A DNA stretch of 64,000 bases from Aculops lycopersici (Eukaryota; Arthropoda; Arachnida; Trombidiformes; Eriophyidae), in assembly GCA_015350385.1 (NCBI GenBank), contig WNKI01000002.1:8018404-8082403 (forward strand). Reading direction: 5' to 3'. The first letter of the stretch is position 1; each line of letters opens with the position of its first letter. Made by a program: the position numbers and the translations under genes. This document shows, in pieces, positions 1-13,500 of the stretch. The notes beneath the pieces were generated by a model. That model saw only the letters and a list, made by a program, of their open reading frames with translations. It ran no database searches and had not been told where the DNA came from.

Positions 1-808
1 GTTTGCTCGCTCTCAAAGTTTGCCACCGGAAGTGGCGGGAGGCTCACCTGGCCGGAGCCTGTCCACTTGATGGGCGGCGTGTGTCGCTTGGTGACGTCAC
101 ATACACACAAACACACACATACAGCGACTTGGGTTTCCTCTCCTCCTTTCCTCTTTTGGGGCTAGTTCATGTTGTTGAGTTGGTGGAGACTACAAATACA
201 ATGAGCACACATCTACCTTTAATACTGGCGCTAATACCGGTGCTTTTCAACACGAAGCAGGCTCGAGTTAGAGTTGGAGTGGCGCCACCGCGAGGCTAAT
301 GGCACTTGTTGTCGGTCACGCCCTCGATATTATTGGCATTAGTTGCGAGATTTCACGCTAGCGGCTCCGGGGGTGAGAGCAACGTGTAGTCTCCAAGACG
401 ATAACGACGAAGACGTCGTCGCGGTGATGTGCCAAAAAGTGCGTGTGTGTGGATGGGGGGGGGGGAAATGGAAACTCATTTGCCTCAAGGGATAAAGTAA
501 GATGGTCAATGGCAATAGTGTGGCAGTGGCTCGCTTGCTCACCCGCTGGCCGGCAGACAGCAGAAACTCAAACTCTGTGACATATTCGACGCGCGCGCTC
601 ATGTCAAGTCTAGTCCCACCGGCCAGAGGTAGAGGTTGCAGTGGCGATGGTGCGAGACCATCGTCTCGCTATCTGGGTTTGCGCCCCTCAACGTCACTCC
701 CGTTTACTTCAAAGAGAGATTCTCGCTTACTTGAGCTCTCAGTCTCAGCGGACCCACCGACCGACTGGCTGGCCATTCGAGCGGCCAACTTTGTGGTCGC
801 GCCGCTCG

Positions 809-841
809 CTACCTTTTGTTAGCTTATGTAACAAAAGGTAG
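809..841. repeat. Perfect 13-bp inverted repeat (hairpin)
   Basis: The arms CTACCTTTTGTTA (809-821) and TAACAAAAGGTAG (829-841) are exact reverse complements around a 7-nt loop. The hairpin lies about 35 bp upstream of dispersed-repeat copy A (878-957). It may be an end of that element or an independent structure. Confidence 0.8.
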
Positions 842-877
842 AACAGGTAAAGGTAAACACACATATACAGACTAGCT

Positions 878-957
878 AAAAGTTGGACCACTCTGCTGGC
901 TCCCTGATCACACACTGCCATCGTTCTGAGCAGTATACTTTGCTATCTCAACGCACA
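878..957 (+). repeat. Dispersed repeat, copy A
   Basis: About 80 bp that match copy B (23275-23354) with roughly 8 differences by eye. It shares a 28-bp identical core (925-952, starting TCTGAGCAGTATAC and ending CTATCTCAAC) with copies B and C. It begins with AAAAGTTGGACC and ends in a CA-rich tail. No coding capacity and no match to snRNA or tRNA that I recognise. It could be a short non-autonomous transposon or SINE remnant. Confidence 0.75.
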
Positions 958-1171
958 CAATCACACACTTAAACTACTGCACGCGGACAGAGAAGCGCCT
1001 GTCAGATGGACGGCCACCAAAGTAATTGGTTCTCCCCTCGCCGCCGCGCGGTCACCCGCGCCACCAACGACCACCGACTCGCCGGCCGGCCGGCCGGTCG
1101 GTTAGTGCGCGATTGAACTGGTTGAGCTCAAGGTTGAGCTTTACGCTGGGCCACAAGACCTCGCGCCGAGA

Positions 1172-1206
1172 GAGCGCCTAGCGCCCAGTTTAGTCGCTAG
1201 GCGCTC
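1172..1206. repeat. Perfect 12-bp GC-rich hairpin
   Basis: GAGCGCCTAGCG (1172-1183) is followed after an 11-nt loop by its exact reverse complement CGCTAGGCGCTC (1195-1206). It sits in a GC-rich patch with a nearby GGCC tandem run. Function unknown. Confidence 0.75.
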
Positions 1207-1539
1207 GGCCTCGCAAAACCTCGGAGCTTCGGTTACACTCGCCGATTTCTATTCCAGCGACGGAACTATTGTGTGCCATGTGCGCGAGTCAATTCATTAA
1301 GCGCTGCACCTGTCGGCGTGGTGGTCGCGGTTGCCCGTTTCCGTTATGACGTCACCGGTCTAAATACCATCGAGGCGATATTTAGACTCGATGCGGACGC
1401 CAGGCTCGTTAATTAGCGCCACCTGATTTCAATGAACTGTGTCCTATCAGGTAATCATCGTTCAGCTGTAAGGCGAGCTGATCGAAAATTGATTTGGCTT
1501 TCGATCAGGAAGTAAATCGCAAATTCCACTTCTGTATCG

Positions 1540-1559
1540 CACACACACACACACACACA
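1540..1559. repeat. (CA)n microsatellite
   Basis: About ten CA units in a row, without interruption. Confidence 0.9.
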
Positions 1560-4500
1560 GGTGCAATTTGCGAGCATTGTAAGGTGTGCTAAGTGTTGGT
1601 CTATAGAGCTGGAATAATCGGCTCCACCTGCCGTCAGTTGGAGTCAATTAGTTGGGTCAACTTGATTCAGAGAATTGTACTTTCCACTCACTTTAGTTTA
1701 GTGGTCGTCACATCACATGTAATCTCATCTCTCATGAGGTTCAACGAGATTTCCTCTCGGTCAACTGCAACAGTTTGGGATCGTCCGCTTCAAGGCGACG
1801 CCAAGCGGTCTAAACGCCAACTACTTGCCCAATTCTAACCAACGATTGTTTGTCAGTCGGAAGATCGAATCTCTCGACCTTCAACTTTTCTTTTTTTGCT
1901 ATCCATCTTCTCAAGGAAAAGATCACTGTTAAGTCTGAGTGCGCATCGGAGTCCATGTTTCCAGTTGTGGCCAGCAAAAGACGAGACGAGACGAAAGCGA
2001 AGCCAAATGAGCCGTCTTTTGTCGCTTGAGCTAAATCGTCTCGCTCGCTCGTTTAATGGGTCTCGCTCGCCACTCGGCACGTCGTCGACAACTCTAAGCA
2101 CCGCCTCTCGCTTGCCGGTGCAGGGGGAAAACTTTCGAGTTAGTTCGTGGAGCCGCGGGACTTTGAAGGCTGCCGAGACGAGGAAGGGAGAAATCCCCAA
2201 GGCAAAATGGGCAAGCAAGTGAGCAGGCGGCCGTCTGCTCTAAGCCGCGGACCTCGAGAGCCTAAGGCAAAAAAACTAAGAGGCGTCACTTGAGGGATTC
2301 ACGAGGGAGGCGAGCGGTGTGGATATTTGAGTAGACGTAGAGAGAGTGAGAGCCTTGCAAAACAGGTTTAGTCGAGATCTCAGTTCAGCTTTTAGCGAAC
2401 CGGAAGCAGAGAGGAATGGTAAGTTTCCACCACTGACCTCACCTTTCAGCTGCAGGTGAGACCTGCTACTGCTCTTTCGATCCGATCACTTTGAATCGGA
2501 TTGCTCCTCTCCTCTTAAATTGGATAAAAAGAGCAGCGACTTTGGTGATGAATGCGTGCCACTCGAATAAACCTGAGCGTCGAAATTGCTACCAACCTGT
2601 CTGGAGACACTCGGCTGGCCGAATACAGGTGCCAGCTGCCGGCTGCGCTTCTGTTTTGTTAATAATTCTATTCTATTCTATCTATTTTGTCGTCTCGCTT
2701 GCCTGTCTTCTTCCGACTTGTGGACTCGATCATTGAATTGAAGGGCGAGCAAGGGAGGTGAGCAATTGCATTGAGATGAAATTGAAGCTCATGCATTTGG
2801 GCCCACTGCCCGAGGGTTGACTGTTCAAGGTTTTAAAAAGTAGAGTAAGAGACAGGGGAAAAATTTGGCTTCAGTTGACAGATGAAAGGCGAGCGGCGTG
2901 AGGCGGTTGCCGGGAGTCAACGGCCTCGACCGCGACTGTGAAAAAGACTAGAGATTGACATGAGATTAGCATATGAATGGACTACGTGACGCATCCGGCC
3001 GAAGTAGTAATAGTAGCAGTAGTAACATCGACAACTATCACTGCGATCACGACAAAGACTCGACCAGAGACGACCATGGCCACTGGCGACTGGCGAGGGG
3101 AAACGTGCCGTTGGACGCGCAGAGTCCCGCCGGCAAGTAGCCAATCTTAGCTCGCTGTTGCTCCTACTGCTACCGCTTGGGCGTCTCGCGAGATGAGAGT
3201 TCGATTGGGAGTCGATAAACTTGATGATTGGATGACTTTTGCCTCCTCAAACGAGCCCGTCGATTTACTCGTAGCTTCCAGCGACAGAGACGACCAAGAC
3301 TCCGCCGCTGGATGACAGTTGGCGAAGAGGAGGGACTCGAGCAAACTCATGTCACACGCCGCGAGATGGACGTTAGTGGGCGTCGGTAAAGTTTGGGTTG
3401 GAGTTGGTAGAAAAGACGCTCGGGGACTGTCCTCTTTTCTCCCCTCGGCCGGTCATTTTTCCTCGCCAACTTCCCCCTCCCGGCTGGCCACCAACCTGCT
3501 CGAGATTCCTCCATCTGGTTGCGCAGGTAAAGGTAAACTCTCCCCTGGAGTGTGGCGTAAATCGGGCGCGACGACGACCCAAGCGAAAGTTGGGGAGCTG
3601 TTGCTAATACAGGAGTACAGTAGTGGAGGGAAGTAATGGTAGGAGCGATGGTAACATCAACTTTGTTGCTCATTGACAAAGAAGAGAGAAGTTGAATTGA
3701 TCTCCTCCCCTCTCGCCACCTGGACATTGGAGCCGCCTTCGCGGCCGCCACGTTGCACGCCTCAAATTGTACATGTTGCCCCATTGGAGTCAGCGTCAGC
3801 TGGCTCGGCTGACTCAGTCTTGGAGTCGACTGTTATCTCCGTCGACAGACGACCCGTCGCTCACACCTCACCCGAGGCGCCCACCCTGTTTAGTGTGTAA
3901 TGATTGTTGCTCAGCTAACACACACGCGCACAGGTAAGCTCGCACTGAATCCCGGCAGACTTCTCGCGCCAGCGGAGAGATCAAAAACAATCCCGCGGCC
4001 CCGAAGGGTTGTCCTGGTTTCCTGCGCACTCCCCACTTCCGTTCGACTCCACCGACCACCATGACGTCGACAGTCACACGGGACAAAGAGGGGGGGGGCA
4101 GCGAGCCGGGGTCAAATTCGAAACAAAACAAGACGAACAGAGAAAAGACGAGACGAGAAACGACACCGACGAGGGGGACCATCAATCTTGTGCGCGTCTC
4201 GACTGGCTGGCGCCTCGTGTTCTTGTTTGATTCACGATGAAAGCTGAAATGAGCGCTAGTCCTTGTCGATATCCTCACGTGAAAGTGAAGTTAGCTCACT
4301 TCTGTCCGTGAGACAGAAAGAAGTATCAACCGTAGCGCCAGCGTTGCATTGTGGTGGCAAATTTGGACATAGAAAGTTGCATTACTTCCGCGCGCCCCTC
4401 TGATTGGTTCACCGGAAGAAGGGACGAGCGGGCGGGGGAATTGGAAAAGCGCTAGTGGCTCTCTATTGCCTGCAAGAGGGAGACGCGGAGTCTAGTGCAG

Positions 4501-5010
4501 CGAGCAGCGGCACTTCCGGTGGCCGAATCCCCGGTTGGTGGCAGTGCAGGCCCATTAAGTTGATGAACTTGACATTGCGCAAGACCCTCTTCCTCTCTCC
4601 GATTTGGGCACTGATGCAATGTGGCTGATCAATACATCATCGCGTCGCGTAGAAGTCAAAGTTTAAGTTTGAGTTTGAGTTTCTTTCCCACTCAAGTTGG
4701 TCCATTCATTTCTCTTTCTCTCCCGCTAACTAGAGAAAGAGAAACAGAAAGAGAAACAGAACGAGAAAGAGAAGTGTCTCATAGGAAGTCATATCGCCGC
4801 TGCTCTCCATTGATGCAGCCGAATCTTAGTCCACGACACATATCAACGCAATGTCACCGAGCGGACGCCGATTGGCCACTTGACTGGCCACCACCAACGC
4901 CAATCCGATTGGTAAACATTGTAACAACAACGAGAAATTGCAGCATACGCGAGCCGACTTTAGATGCTCGCGGTGGAAGTCGCTGGCTCTCGTTTAGTTT
5001 CGCCAGCTTC

Positions 5011-5044
5011 CGTTTCGTTTCGTTTCGTTTCGTTTCGTTTCGTT
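5011..5044. repeat. CGTTT pentanucleotide tandem repeat
   Basis: Seven consecutive copies of CGTTT or near-copies, ending at a CGTTG variant. A microsatellite with an unusual five-base unit. Confidence 0.85.
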
Positions 5045-5224
5045 GCGACTCGTTTCCTTACCAACCAAACTTACGCACAACCGCCGATGAATAATCAGCT
5101 GTCTCGAGGAACCGTCGCCACAAATTCTATCTAATCCAAATCTGACTTCCGGATGGGATTTGAGGCGGGGTTGCGTCATCACGCTTCCCTTTCGACGCCA
5201 TGGCTTCACCGAGCTTTGCCAAAA

Positions 5225-5243
5225 GAGAGAGAGAGAGAGAGAG
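5225..5243. repeat. (GA)n microsatellite
   Basis: Uninterrupted GA repeat, one of many in this window. Confidence 0.9.
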
Positions 5244-7007
5244 CGCAGCTTCTAGCCTCAGAGTTTCGCTCGTCGATCATCAATTACTGCTTCTGCTGGG
5301 CAACTCGGACTAACCAAATAACCGGCATCAAGAGGACGACGACTTCCGTTGAATTGAGACAAAATTCCTGTGTTTCCCGTTGTGGATTTCAATGCTCAAC
5401 TAGAAACCGGAAATCGACCAAAACCTAGAAACCTAAGTCAAAAGAACGACCAAAGATGATGGTGGAGGAGCGAAACAGTAGCTATAACAACAGCTAAGTC
5501 AACTAGAAGACTAATTAATCATCTTGAACTTTAATCATCTCACTGACTTGAGTTGTACAGTTTTTTTTCTACAGTTGCAATGAGAAGTCGAGCTAGTTAA
5601 CTATGTCAGGGGAAATAATTGAGTCTTCGGCCACTGATTGTTGTTTGCCGACTCTCTCACTCCTACTCTTGTTTCGATTCCTCCTTTCGCATTCCACTTT
5701 CGCTACCAATTGAATCGATCTCGCGGCATCCACTTCCGGCCCCCGAGTACCGAACGAGTTGAGCCATTTGCACTTCATCTACATCGAATGTGATGATTTT
5801 GGCCTGTTCTCAAGATCATCGTTGCCGATGACCAACTTATTTGCATACTCACTTGTCTTGTTGCCAAATGTTTTGTCGCCCAAAGGGATCGAATGTAGAA
5901 AAGTCGGAACAAACTCTAGCGGCGCATTCCTAAACCCGCCGACGACTCACACTGGTAAACAAAGAGAGAGTGAGTTGCGTCGCTCTATCCCCATTAGCGA
6001 CGATATCATTAGCGATCGTCTTGGCGGCCAAATCAACCGAGGCGAAATTTACGTTACGCTTCGCTCTCTCTCTCTTACACCTTGACTCCCCCAACTTGAG
6101 ACCAGACAATAGTCAGGCCTCATCAGAGAAACGATCCGTCATTTCGCGCCGAGGTACAAAATGATGATTCGAGAGGATGACGAAACCAATCGGCCTGGCG
6201 ATCGATTTGTCCATTGACTCGCTTTGGTTTTCCATACCCAAATAGGTGCCGCTGCTTTTGCATGATATTCTATCAGTAATGATCTCGATCCACTTAAGCA
6301 GCGTTAGCACTCACCTGCACGGATGGCTAACTCGAGCTCAACTCGCCAAGGGAAGTGATCGCATGAGCAAACTCGAGTCGCTTCGTCTAGGTCGTGACAG
6401 ACGATCATGTTTTTGTAAGCATGTATATCGATGTTTGTCGTTGACTATCGCTTTAGCTGATGAGATTGGTATGGGGAAAATCAATGAACACAAGACAGGT
6501 GAGCTTAGTATTACATCATTGTGTTGTTTGTGTTTTGGTTGGCTTGTGTGCGCGATAATTCGACTCAATTATTTGGCTGCCATTAAGGCCAACAACTCAG
6601 GGAAAAAAAGCTTCACCTGCAGATATTAAAATCCTCCACTCCAATCTCGTGGCGTTTTGTTTTGATTTTGATTTATGGCCTCAAACTTACACCATTGTGT
6701 CTCGCGCATAAAGAATCAAAAGACATCCACAAGTTGGGCGAGGAGTTAAATTTCACTAACCTCACTACGAAAAGACGAGCATTGGAACAAAACGCAACTC
6801 AAGTGCCACCTAGCGTGAGAGGGCCACCCAAAAGCGAGCTTATCGCACCTACTCTCACGTGTGGTTGTGTTGTGTTTGTGGGGATCCCCAATCACATGGG
6901 ATCACTCGCATATCGCCTCTAACCTCATCGGCTTCATTCAGCTAACTCCCCGTAATCCGCCAAGATACAAGCTGGTGCCGTGTTACCTGGTTGTCTGATA
7001 AATCACC

Positions 7008-7031
7008 TTGAGGTTTCAATCGAAACCTCAA
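7008..7031. repeat. Perfect 10-bp hairpin
   Basis: TTGAGGTTTC (7008-7017), a 4-nt loop AATC, then GAAACCTCAA (7022-7031). The arms are exact reverse complements. Confidence 0.75.
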
Positions 7032-8221
7032 AGTGGAATGTAATTCTTTTTGCCTCTTGTGTCACGCGGAAACTGAAAGACGGTTGCTGCAAAGAGACGA
7101 AACCGGAAATGCCAGCCACCTTTGGTGAGGTGCGAAACTTGAGGTCGCAAAAAGGGGGAGGAATTTCTCGATCTCGTCCTCGCGAGACCACAAAATTCCT
7201 GGCCATCTCATCGTGGCGCTAGTCGTCGCTTCTTTTCAAAGTCTTGCTTTTGACATCTAACCCAAATCTAGGAAAAACCATGACGACGACGACCAAAAGT
7301 ATGGAAGGCGAATCGAGTTGTCGCTTCGATGGAAGCTACACGCCCCTAAAAAGCGCACACTTTGAGCCGCACTTTGCGGCGACTAAAAGTCGGCCAGCGG
7401 GCGCCAACTCGCTGGAACCACAGCATTTTACAGCTACTTCCTTTTGCCTGCAAAAATGAGTTTGAGTTATGTAAACAATATTGAATTCTCAATTTTCGCC
7501 GCGACTACCAACGAAACTTTTCCTGCTGGAGCAAAAATCCCGAGTAACAGGAAGTGCTCGCCTTCCTCTGATGCGGTCAATTGGCTCGCCAGCTGCCTGC
7601 CGAGGCTACTTTGCTTGGGGTTCCGCGGTTGACATTGAGCTCGTGGACATAGTAGTCCTCACAAGCAGAAGTTAGGTGACTCAAACGAAAGATCGTCAGC
7701 CAACCAACCAGCCAAGTAAAATGTTAGAGCGTATTGGCTTCCAAGCAGACAACCAGAACTCTGTAGTGGTTGGCAAGAGAAGATCCATCATCCTACTGGC
7801 CGCTCGTCCATTATAATGGAGTAGGAGGAGGATGAGGTTTCACGATTGAGGCAACTCTAACTATGAACGCAACTGAGCCCTCGACTCGCCAAGTTCAAGG
7901 AGAAACTCGGAAAGTTGGCTGGCCCAGCGATAGTTATGATATGAACTACGAATAGATATGAGCAAGATACAGGAAAACTTGGCCTGCTGGCGAGTGGTGA
8001 TGAAGTTTCCCTGCTCTATCTCTCTCTCTCTTTCTTTAGTGGTTTCCTCACTCACCTCAACCACCAAGCTAACTCTCATGTATCGCACGGAGATTCTCTC
8101 GGTTGCACGCTCGGCAGCTCACCCGCCGGAAGTTGGTGTAGCCTTGACGAGCGACTAAATAATCAATCCGACCGAGCGACTGGCGACTTAATGAACCTTC
8201 GTGATCGTCGTCATCATCATC

Positions 8222-8255
8222 ATCTCACATAAAATCGGCTCAATTTATGTGAGAT
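8222..8255. repeat. Perfect 12-bp hairpin
   Basis: ATCTCACATAAA (8222-8233) pairs exactly with TTTATGTGAGAT (8244-8255) around a 10-nt loop. No coding context. Confidence 0.75.
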
Positions 8256-10514
8256 AAACTCGCCATTGAAAGCCAAACCAAAGATAGATAACCCAAGATT
8301 TAGATCTATTCTCTCGCTCAGGTATCCAGTTTCAATCCCTCTCTCTCTCTCCCGTCGCCTCCCTTAGCCTCCAGACGACTTGCTGCCGTCGCTGCCACTT
8401 TGTTTTCTTCCTCGTCGTCGCCATCATCATCACCAAGATTGAGTCAACTTGATTAAAGCGGCCGGCCAAGTTCATTAAACGTGAATCACCGGAATCAATT
8501 TGGAACTCAAACTAGAATTGAAAAACGCCACCTGCACCTGCAAAGTCTTTGGCTCAATGGGATCCCTTAATGCAGAGTTTCAGTTATTTAGTCGGTTTAG
8601 TCGTTGAAAGCGAACTGAAACAGATAATCTTGAGCTGAAAGTTTTAAATTTCCCTCGTAATTTGCCCAACTCTTTACGAATGTACTATTAAATATACCTC
8701 GCAAATTGCAGGAAGCGCAAATTGCAAGTGGCGTTATCATTCAACCAAACGAAACGTAAAGAAACTAAAATAAACAAAAGTTTGGTGTTTAGCTTTAGGT
8801 TCAATGGCAAGATTAACGATCGACGAGGGACCTTTTGAGTTTTCAACTAGCAAACAATCTCTCTAATTTCTCTCAAATGTCCGATCTAAGCTAGTGGTCC
8901 AATTTGAATGCAAAACTAGCTTTCGGAATTCTCGTCGGCACGCCATTCCATTAGGAGCAGTCTATTCGTCTGCTTCACCTAGCACCAAGGGCAATCTGCT
9001 TGCCAGTGATCCTGTGGCAAAGAATCGTCCAATTTCCGGCAAAAGATCAACACTTCCAGTCAGGCTCACACAAGTCTCGAGGGATAGACTAGTTACTATT
9101 GAGGTGCAAGTAGAAAAGTAGAATTATTTGTTGTTGCCGCTAACCCATTCCATTTGTGTGTCCGTCGATCGAGGTGCTCTTTTTGGTCTGGCCAGTGTAG
9201 TTTGTACTACGATTGCAATTGCATCACACTGACAGCCAGCCAGCCAACCAACCAAACAAACAAATTTGCTCTGCTCCATCGCTGATGTTCAGGTTGAATT
9301 TACACAAAAAATCGGCGTGTCTATCACAATGCATTTGTGTCTGCGGCGACCAGCGCCGCCTCTTCTCGCCTCCTGTCACTCCCACACCGAATTTAGTGCT
9401 GGCTGCCTGAGCATCCAAAATGGAAGCAACTCCTACTTTCATCTATTCATGATGCGCCGCCACCACCGAAGCATTGGCACCACCAATAGTCGGGCAGCGA
9501 GTAGCCAGCAACCACCGACTGCAAAGTTAGAGTTGGCTGCGAGCTAATTTGCATAAGAAGATCAGTGTCGTTGTCGCCTGTGAGTCTCAATTGTAGTAGT
9601 AGTAGTGATCGCAAATCGTCGTCTTCTTGTTCACTATCCGGTCGGCATGCAACTGCAACTGCAACCGCCACTACTAGCTTGCCAAGCTAGTGATATTGTC
9701 TGTTCGATTTGGTTCATTGCCGGCAACCAACTGAGACCAAACAGCCAGTCAGCCAGTAATCTGTCTGTCGCCGACATGCTCGCCACCGGAAACGGAAGCG
9801 CAAAAATGGCCTCAGTTGGCAAGCGAGCGAGAGAGTTAGCAGCAATGATAGTAGCACGATAGCGACAGGGACACTTGCGATGCATCCAGCTAAACTTGTT
9901 CCCCAACTTGTGCAACTGAAGAGTTTAAGTCTTTGTATTCAAATAGACACAAAGGGGATTACACTTGAGCTAGATGGTTGGCTAGCTAGCTGGCTGAATG
10001 ACAAGTAAGCAAGCAATATTCAGCGACCAACAAAACCAGTCAGTTATTCAGCGAGATCCATCCAGTCGATTGGGCGGAAGTGCCGATATCGACTATCCCA
10101 ATTCTAGACTAAGTCTCATGTATAAAGTTAGTTTAGGGTAGACAAATTCGATAGCGCGAGTCTTAACATTAACATTAGAGTTGCCAGCCAGCCAGCCAGC
10201 CAGCCAACCAACCGGCTTCCGGTTGGTGCTAGTCTTTTGCTCCAAGTGCTAAAAGTAGACTGCTACCACCACCACCACCACCACCATTACCGTTGCTTAT
10301 AGTACTGACACTGGTGTCAAAGAGGATAGGAGCATTAATTTTACATCATTAGTGTGGGAACCATTTGATACTTGGCAGTTTCGGGAGAAAAAATCTAGTT
10401 CCGCGCCACGCCCACCCTGTCCATCTCAACCCAACTCACGCCCCCGGGTGAATCAAGCGCCAATGCTAACCAACAACCAATTGTATACCAACAAACTAAA
10501 CTAAAAACAAACAG

Positions 10515-13500
10515 GTAAACGAAGTCTGGGAACTAAGCGATACTATTTGTGATATGTTCGTCGCCGTAGACGTTACAAGCTCAACGGCTAGCATCTTAAA
10601 TCTCGTGGCCATTAGTATAGACAGGTAAGTGTTTTGATGTACAATTAATTTTCCCTCAACTAGTGCAGTGAACCTTTTGGATTGGTTTGATTCAAGTCAG
10701 TTAATCAATTATCAACAGCAACTAGAACAAAAACAAAAAGACATCACGAGACTAACATTATTGAATCTCATCACCAACTATAACTCATACAACATTAATA
10801 TAAAAAAGGTACCTGGCAGTGGCACATCCCATTGCTTATAGTGCCGGATCAAGTAGCACTCGCGCCATTATAACCATTTTTATGGTTTGGCTGATCTCTT
10901 GTTGCGTTGGCGCTCCAATTATTCTCGGCTTAAACACTTCGCCCGACCGGAAGTCGTCGCTTTGTATCCTCTACAACTCAACCTTCATCTTCTGGTCCTC
11001 GCTCACCTCCTTCTACGTGCCTTGTATCATTATGATCGGTCTCTACTGGCGCATCTTCTCGGCCATTAGGTCGCGGGCCAAGAAGGCCATGGGCGGCGCC
11101 GGTGGTGGCCACCACCATCACGCTGCGGCTGCCAATGCCAAGAGGCGCCAACCACAAGCTTCACCTGGAGGTCCACGAAACCAAGTACAAACTCAGCAGA
11201 AGCAACAGCAACATGGAAAGCAACTGCTCGCTGCTCCGCCGATTCCATCTCTTCCGCAACCTCAAACACATCATCAGCTTCAGATTAGTTGGCCGCTCGA
11301 GGGTCAAGCTGGCCCATTGAACGATAAAGAGTTGGCCTCAAGTGGTCTCGTGAAACAACCTCCCTTACCGCACCGCGCCTCGGATTCCATTGACCCGAAG
11401 CAGAGGACCGGCTCCGGGACGCCGTCTGGTGGCGGCGCCGCGAACCAGTCCTCTGGCGGAAGTGAGATGCCAACGGCTAACAAAACAAGTGTCAGCTGTA
11501 GTCAAAGTCAACAGCAGCAGCAGCAAATCCATCTATCGCCATCACAAAATCAGGAACATAGAATTGTTGAAGAGGTTGAGGGTGAGCTGAAACGTGAGCA
11601 GCAAGTTCAAGGTAAACGTGACAGTGATAACTCTGAAAATATTAACAAAGCTCTGACGTCGGCCGTCGTCTCGGCGGTGGCCGCTTTAGCGATTGCTGCG
11701 CCCACTTCCGCTAGCCAGGTAAATTCCGATGCTATTCTGGCTAACGAATCAAGTGATTATATTATCAAAAATAATCAACTCACCAGTGAGCTCGTCAAAA
11801 ACAAAGATTGCAATACGAAGAGAAGACAGCAGGAGCAAAGTCGCTCGAGTTGGCGGAAACGAGGTAGCAACAAGAAGAATGAACACCAACCGATTGCCGC
11901 AACCACCTGTCGACTGTCGATTTCCCACGATCGCTGCCACTCGTCCGCCTCGGGTTCCTCGTCGAGCTCCATATCACCATCGCCGTCGTCCTCACCTCAA
12001 GCGAGCGGTTCCAATAGCGAGGATGATGAACTTGGAAACTCAAGATCAGATTCAATGTCCAGTTGCTCCGCATCGCATCACCTGAACTTCCGGGACTCAA
12101 GCTCCTCGGTTCAATGCTGCCAAATGTCGACCACGAGCCAGCTGGCCGCTGATTGCAGTCAGTGCGCCAAATTGATGATTGACGCTAGTAGTAACGACAA
12201 TAACAACAATAATACAATCAACTCGCCCATGGCCTCGCCTCAAGCGAACCACCCACACGACCATAAGCATAAAAATCATGAGCTGGCATCCAACCAAACA
12301 ATTGGTCACAATCACAAGCAAACAAGTGGTTGCCACGAGAGAAATGGCAAGATGGAGTTGTCGTCCTGCGGACCCAGTGAGTGTAGCCAACGCAACTATC
12401 AACAGCAAAACTACCACCACATCGCCACTTGCGAGCACCAAAAAACACCACCAGCTCACCACCGACTAAGCAACACCCTCGAAAACTCGTCCCTCTGCGC
12501 CTGTGGCGAGTTTTCCACCACAACCTCGAGCTGGTCGCCCGTCCGCCAGTCGGCGCTGCAATCGTCAACTGGGGCACCAAATGGCACCGAGTCGCAACGA
12601 TGCGAATGCTCCTCCTACTTGCACAGTAAGCCTCACGATAGATGCTCAAATAGTATCAACAAATATCTAAATGTGATTAGCGTAACCGGAAGTGGATTCG
12701 ATGAGAATGAACCGGAAACAACCAGCTCCACTGTTTTTAATAACAACAACAAGAAAAGTTTTCAGGCGAATGAGTTGGTCAAGATTGCGGTTGAGGAAGC
12801 GAATAGAAGGAATGTTATGAACTCAAACAATCTAACAAATAATCCAAACCCATTAACTGGAAGTGGCTGTAGCTCCTCGGCGGCGGCTGTGGTTATACAA
12901 AATGCAACGGAAAAGATAAGACGAAGATCAATGAAGTTGCGTCAACTCATTAGAGGATCGAGCAGTATAAGTGGGGGTGTAGGTATGAAGCAAACAACAA
13001 CAAGTGGTTATGGTGGACAGAATACAAAGATGACAAGAGAGTCCATGAAATCATGTGCCAACCAACAACAGGTACGCATATCAACGATTGCAGGCAACTC
13101 AACAGGAAGTCCCCTCGCAACGGCACCAGGTGGTGGTCACAACTACCTGCTAACTCAACAAAAGCCACCTTCGACTGCCCACTCGGAGGAGGACATTTAC
13201 AGCTTTTCCGGTGGACTGAACGGTCGTCCTTCGAACGCAGGACTAACTCAGCTCGTAACAACAACCACCTGTGCATCGAGCGAGCTGCCGGGTGGCTCAA
13301 ATTCCGGAACTACCGTCACAACCAGCAACTCCAGCTGCGATCCTCCCATTCGAAGGAGAGAAGGAGGATGCTCTCGTCTGAAGGGAGAGAACCAGATAAC
13401 AGTTGACATGAGCTCGTTGGTTGCAAAAACCAACAAATGTGGCAACTCGCACAGGAGTCACCATGAGAAGGATGGTTCAAATAACCTTCCAAGACCTGCG

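Larger units (their letters stand above)
1..10514. other. Gene-free stretch, probably intron or upstream DNA of the D2-like receptor
   Basis: No open frame here resembles a known protein. The receptor exon at 10515 begins at TM3, so the exons for the N terminus, TM1 and TM2 must lie upstream. None was found here, so this stretch is most simply a long intron that begins before the window; that is inference. It contains (CA)n at 1540-1559, a run of GGCC repeats near 1081-1100, (GA)n at 5225-5243, a CGTTT tandem repeat at 5011-5044, (GCCA)n at 10193-10212 and (CAC)n at 10265-10286. It also holds one copy of a dispersed repeat (about 878-957) and several perfect hairpins listed separately. Short open frames have no coding signature. 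Confidence 0.5.

Noticed and set aside
878..957. Dispersed repeat as a spliceosomal snRNA or tRNA gene
   Set aside because: I compared it with U1, U2, U4, U5, U6, U11 and U12 and with tRNA A/B boxes from memory and saw no match.
2400..2430. ATG directly followed by GTAAGT as a start exon
   Set aside because: A lone ATG|GTAAGT can occur by chance and no downstream exon could be assigned.
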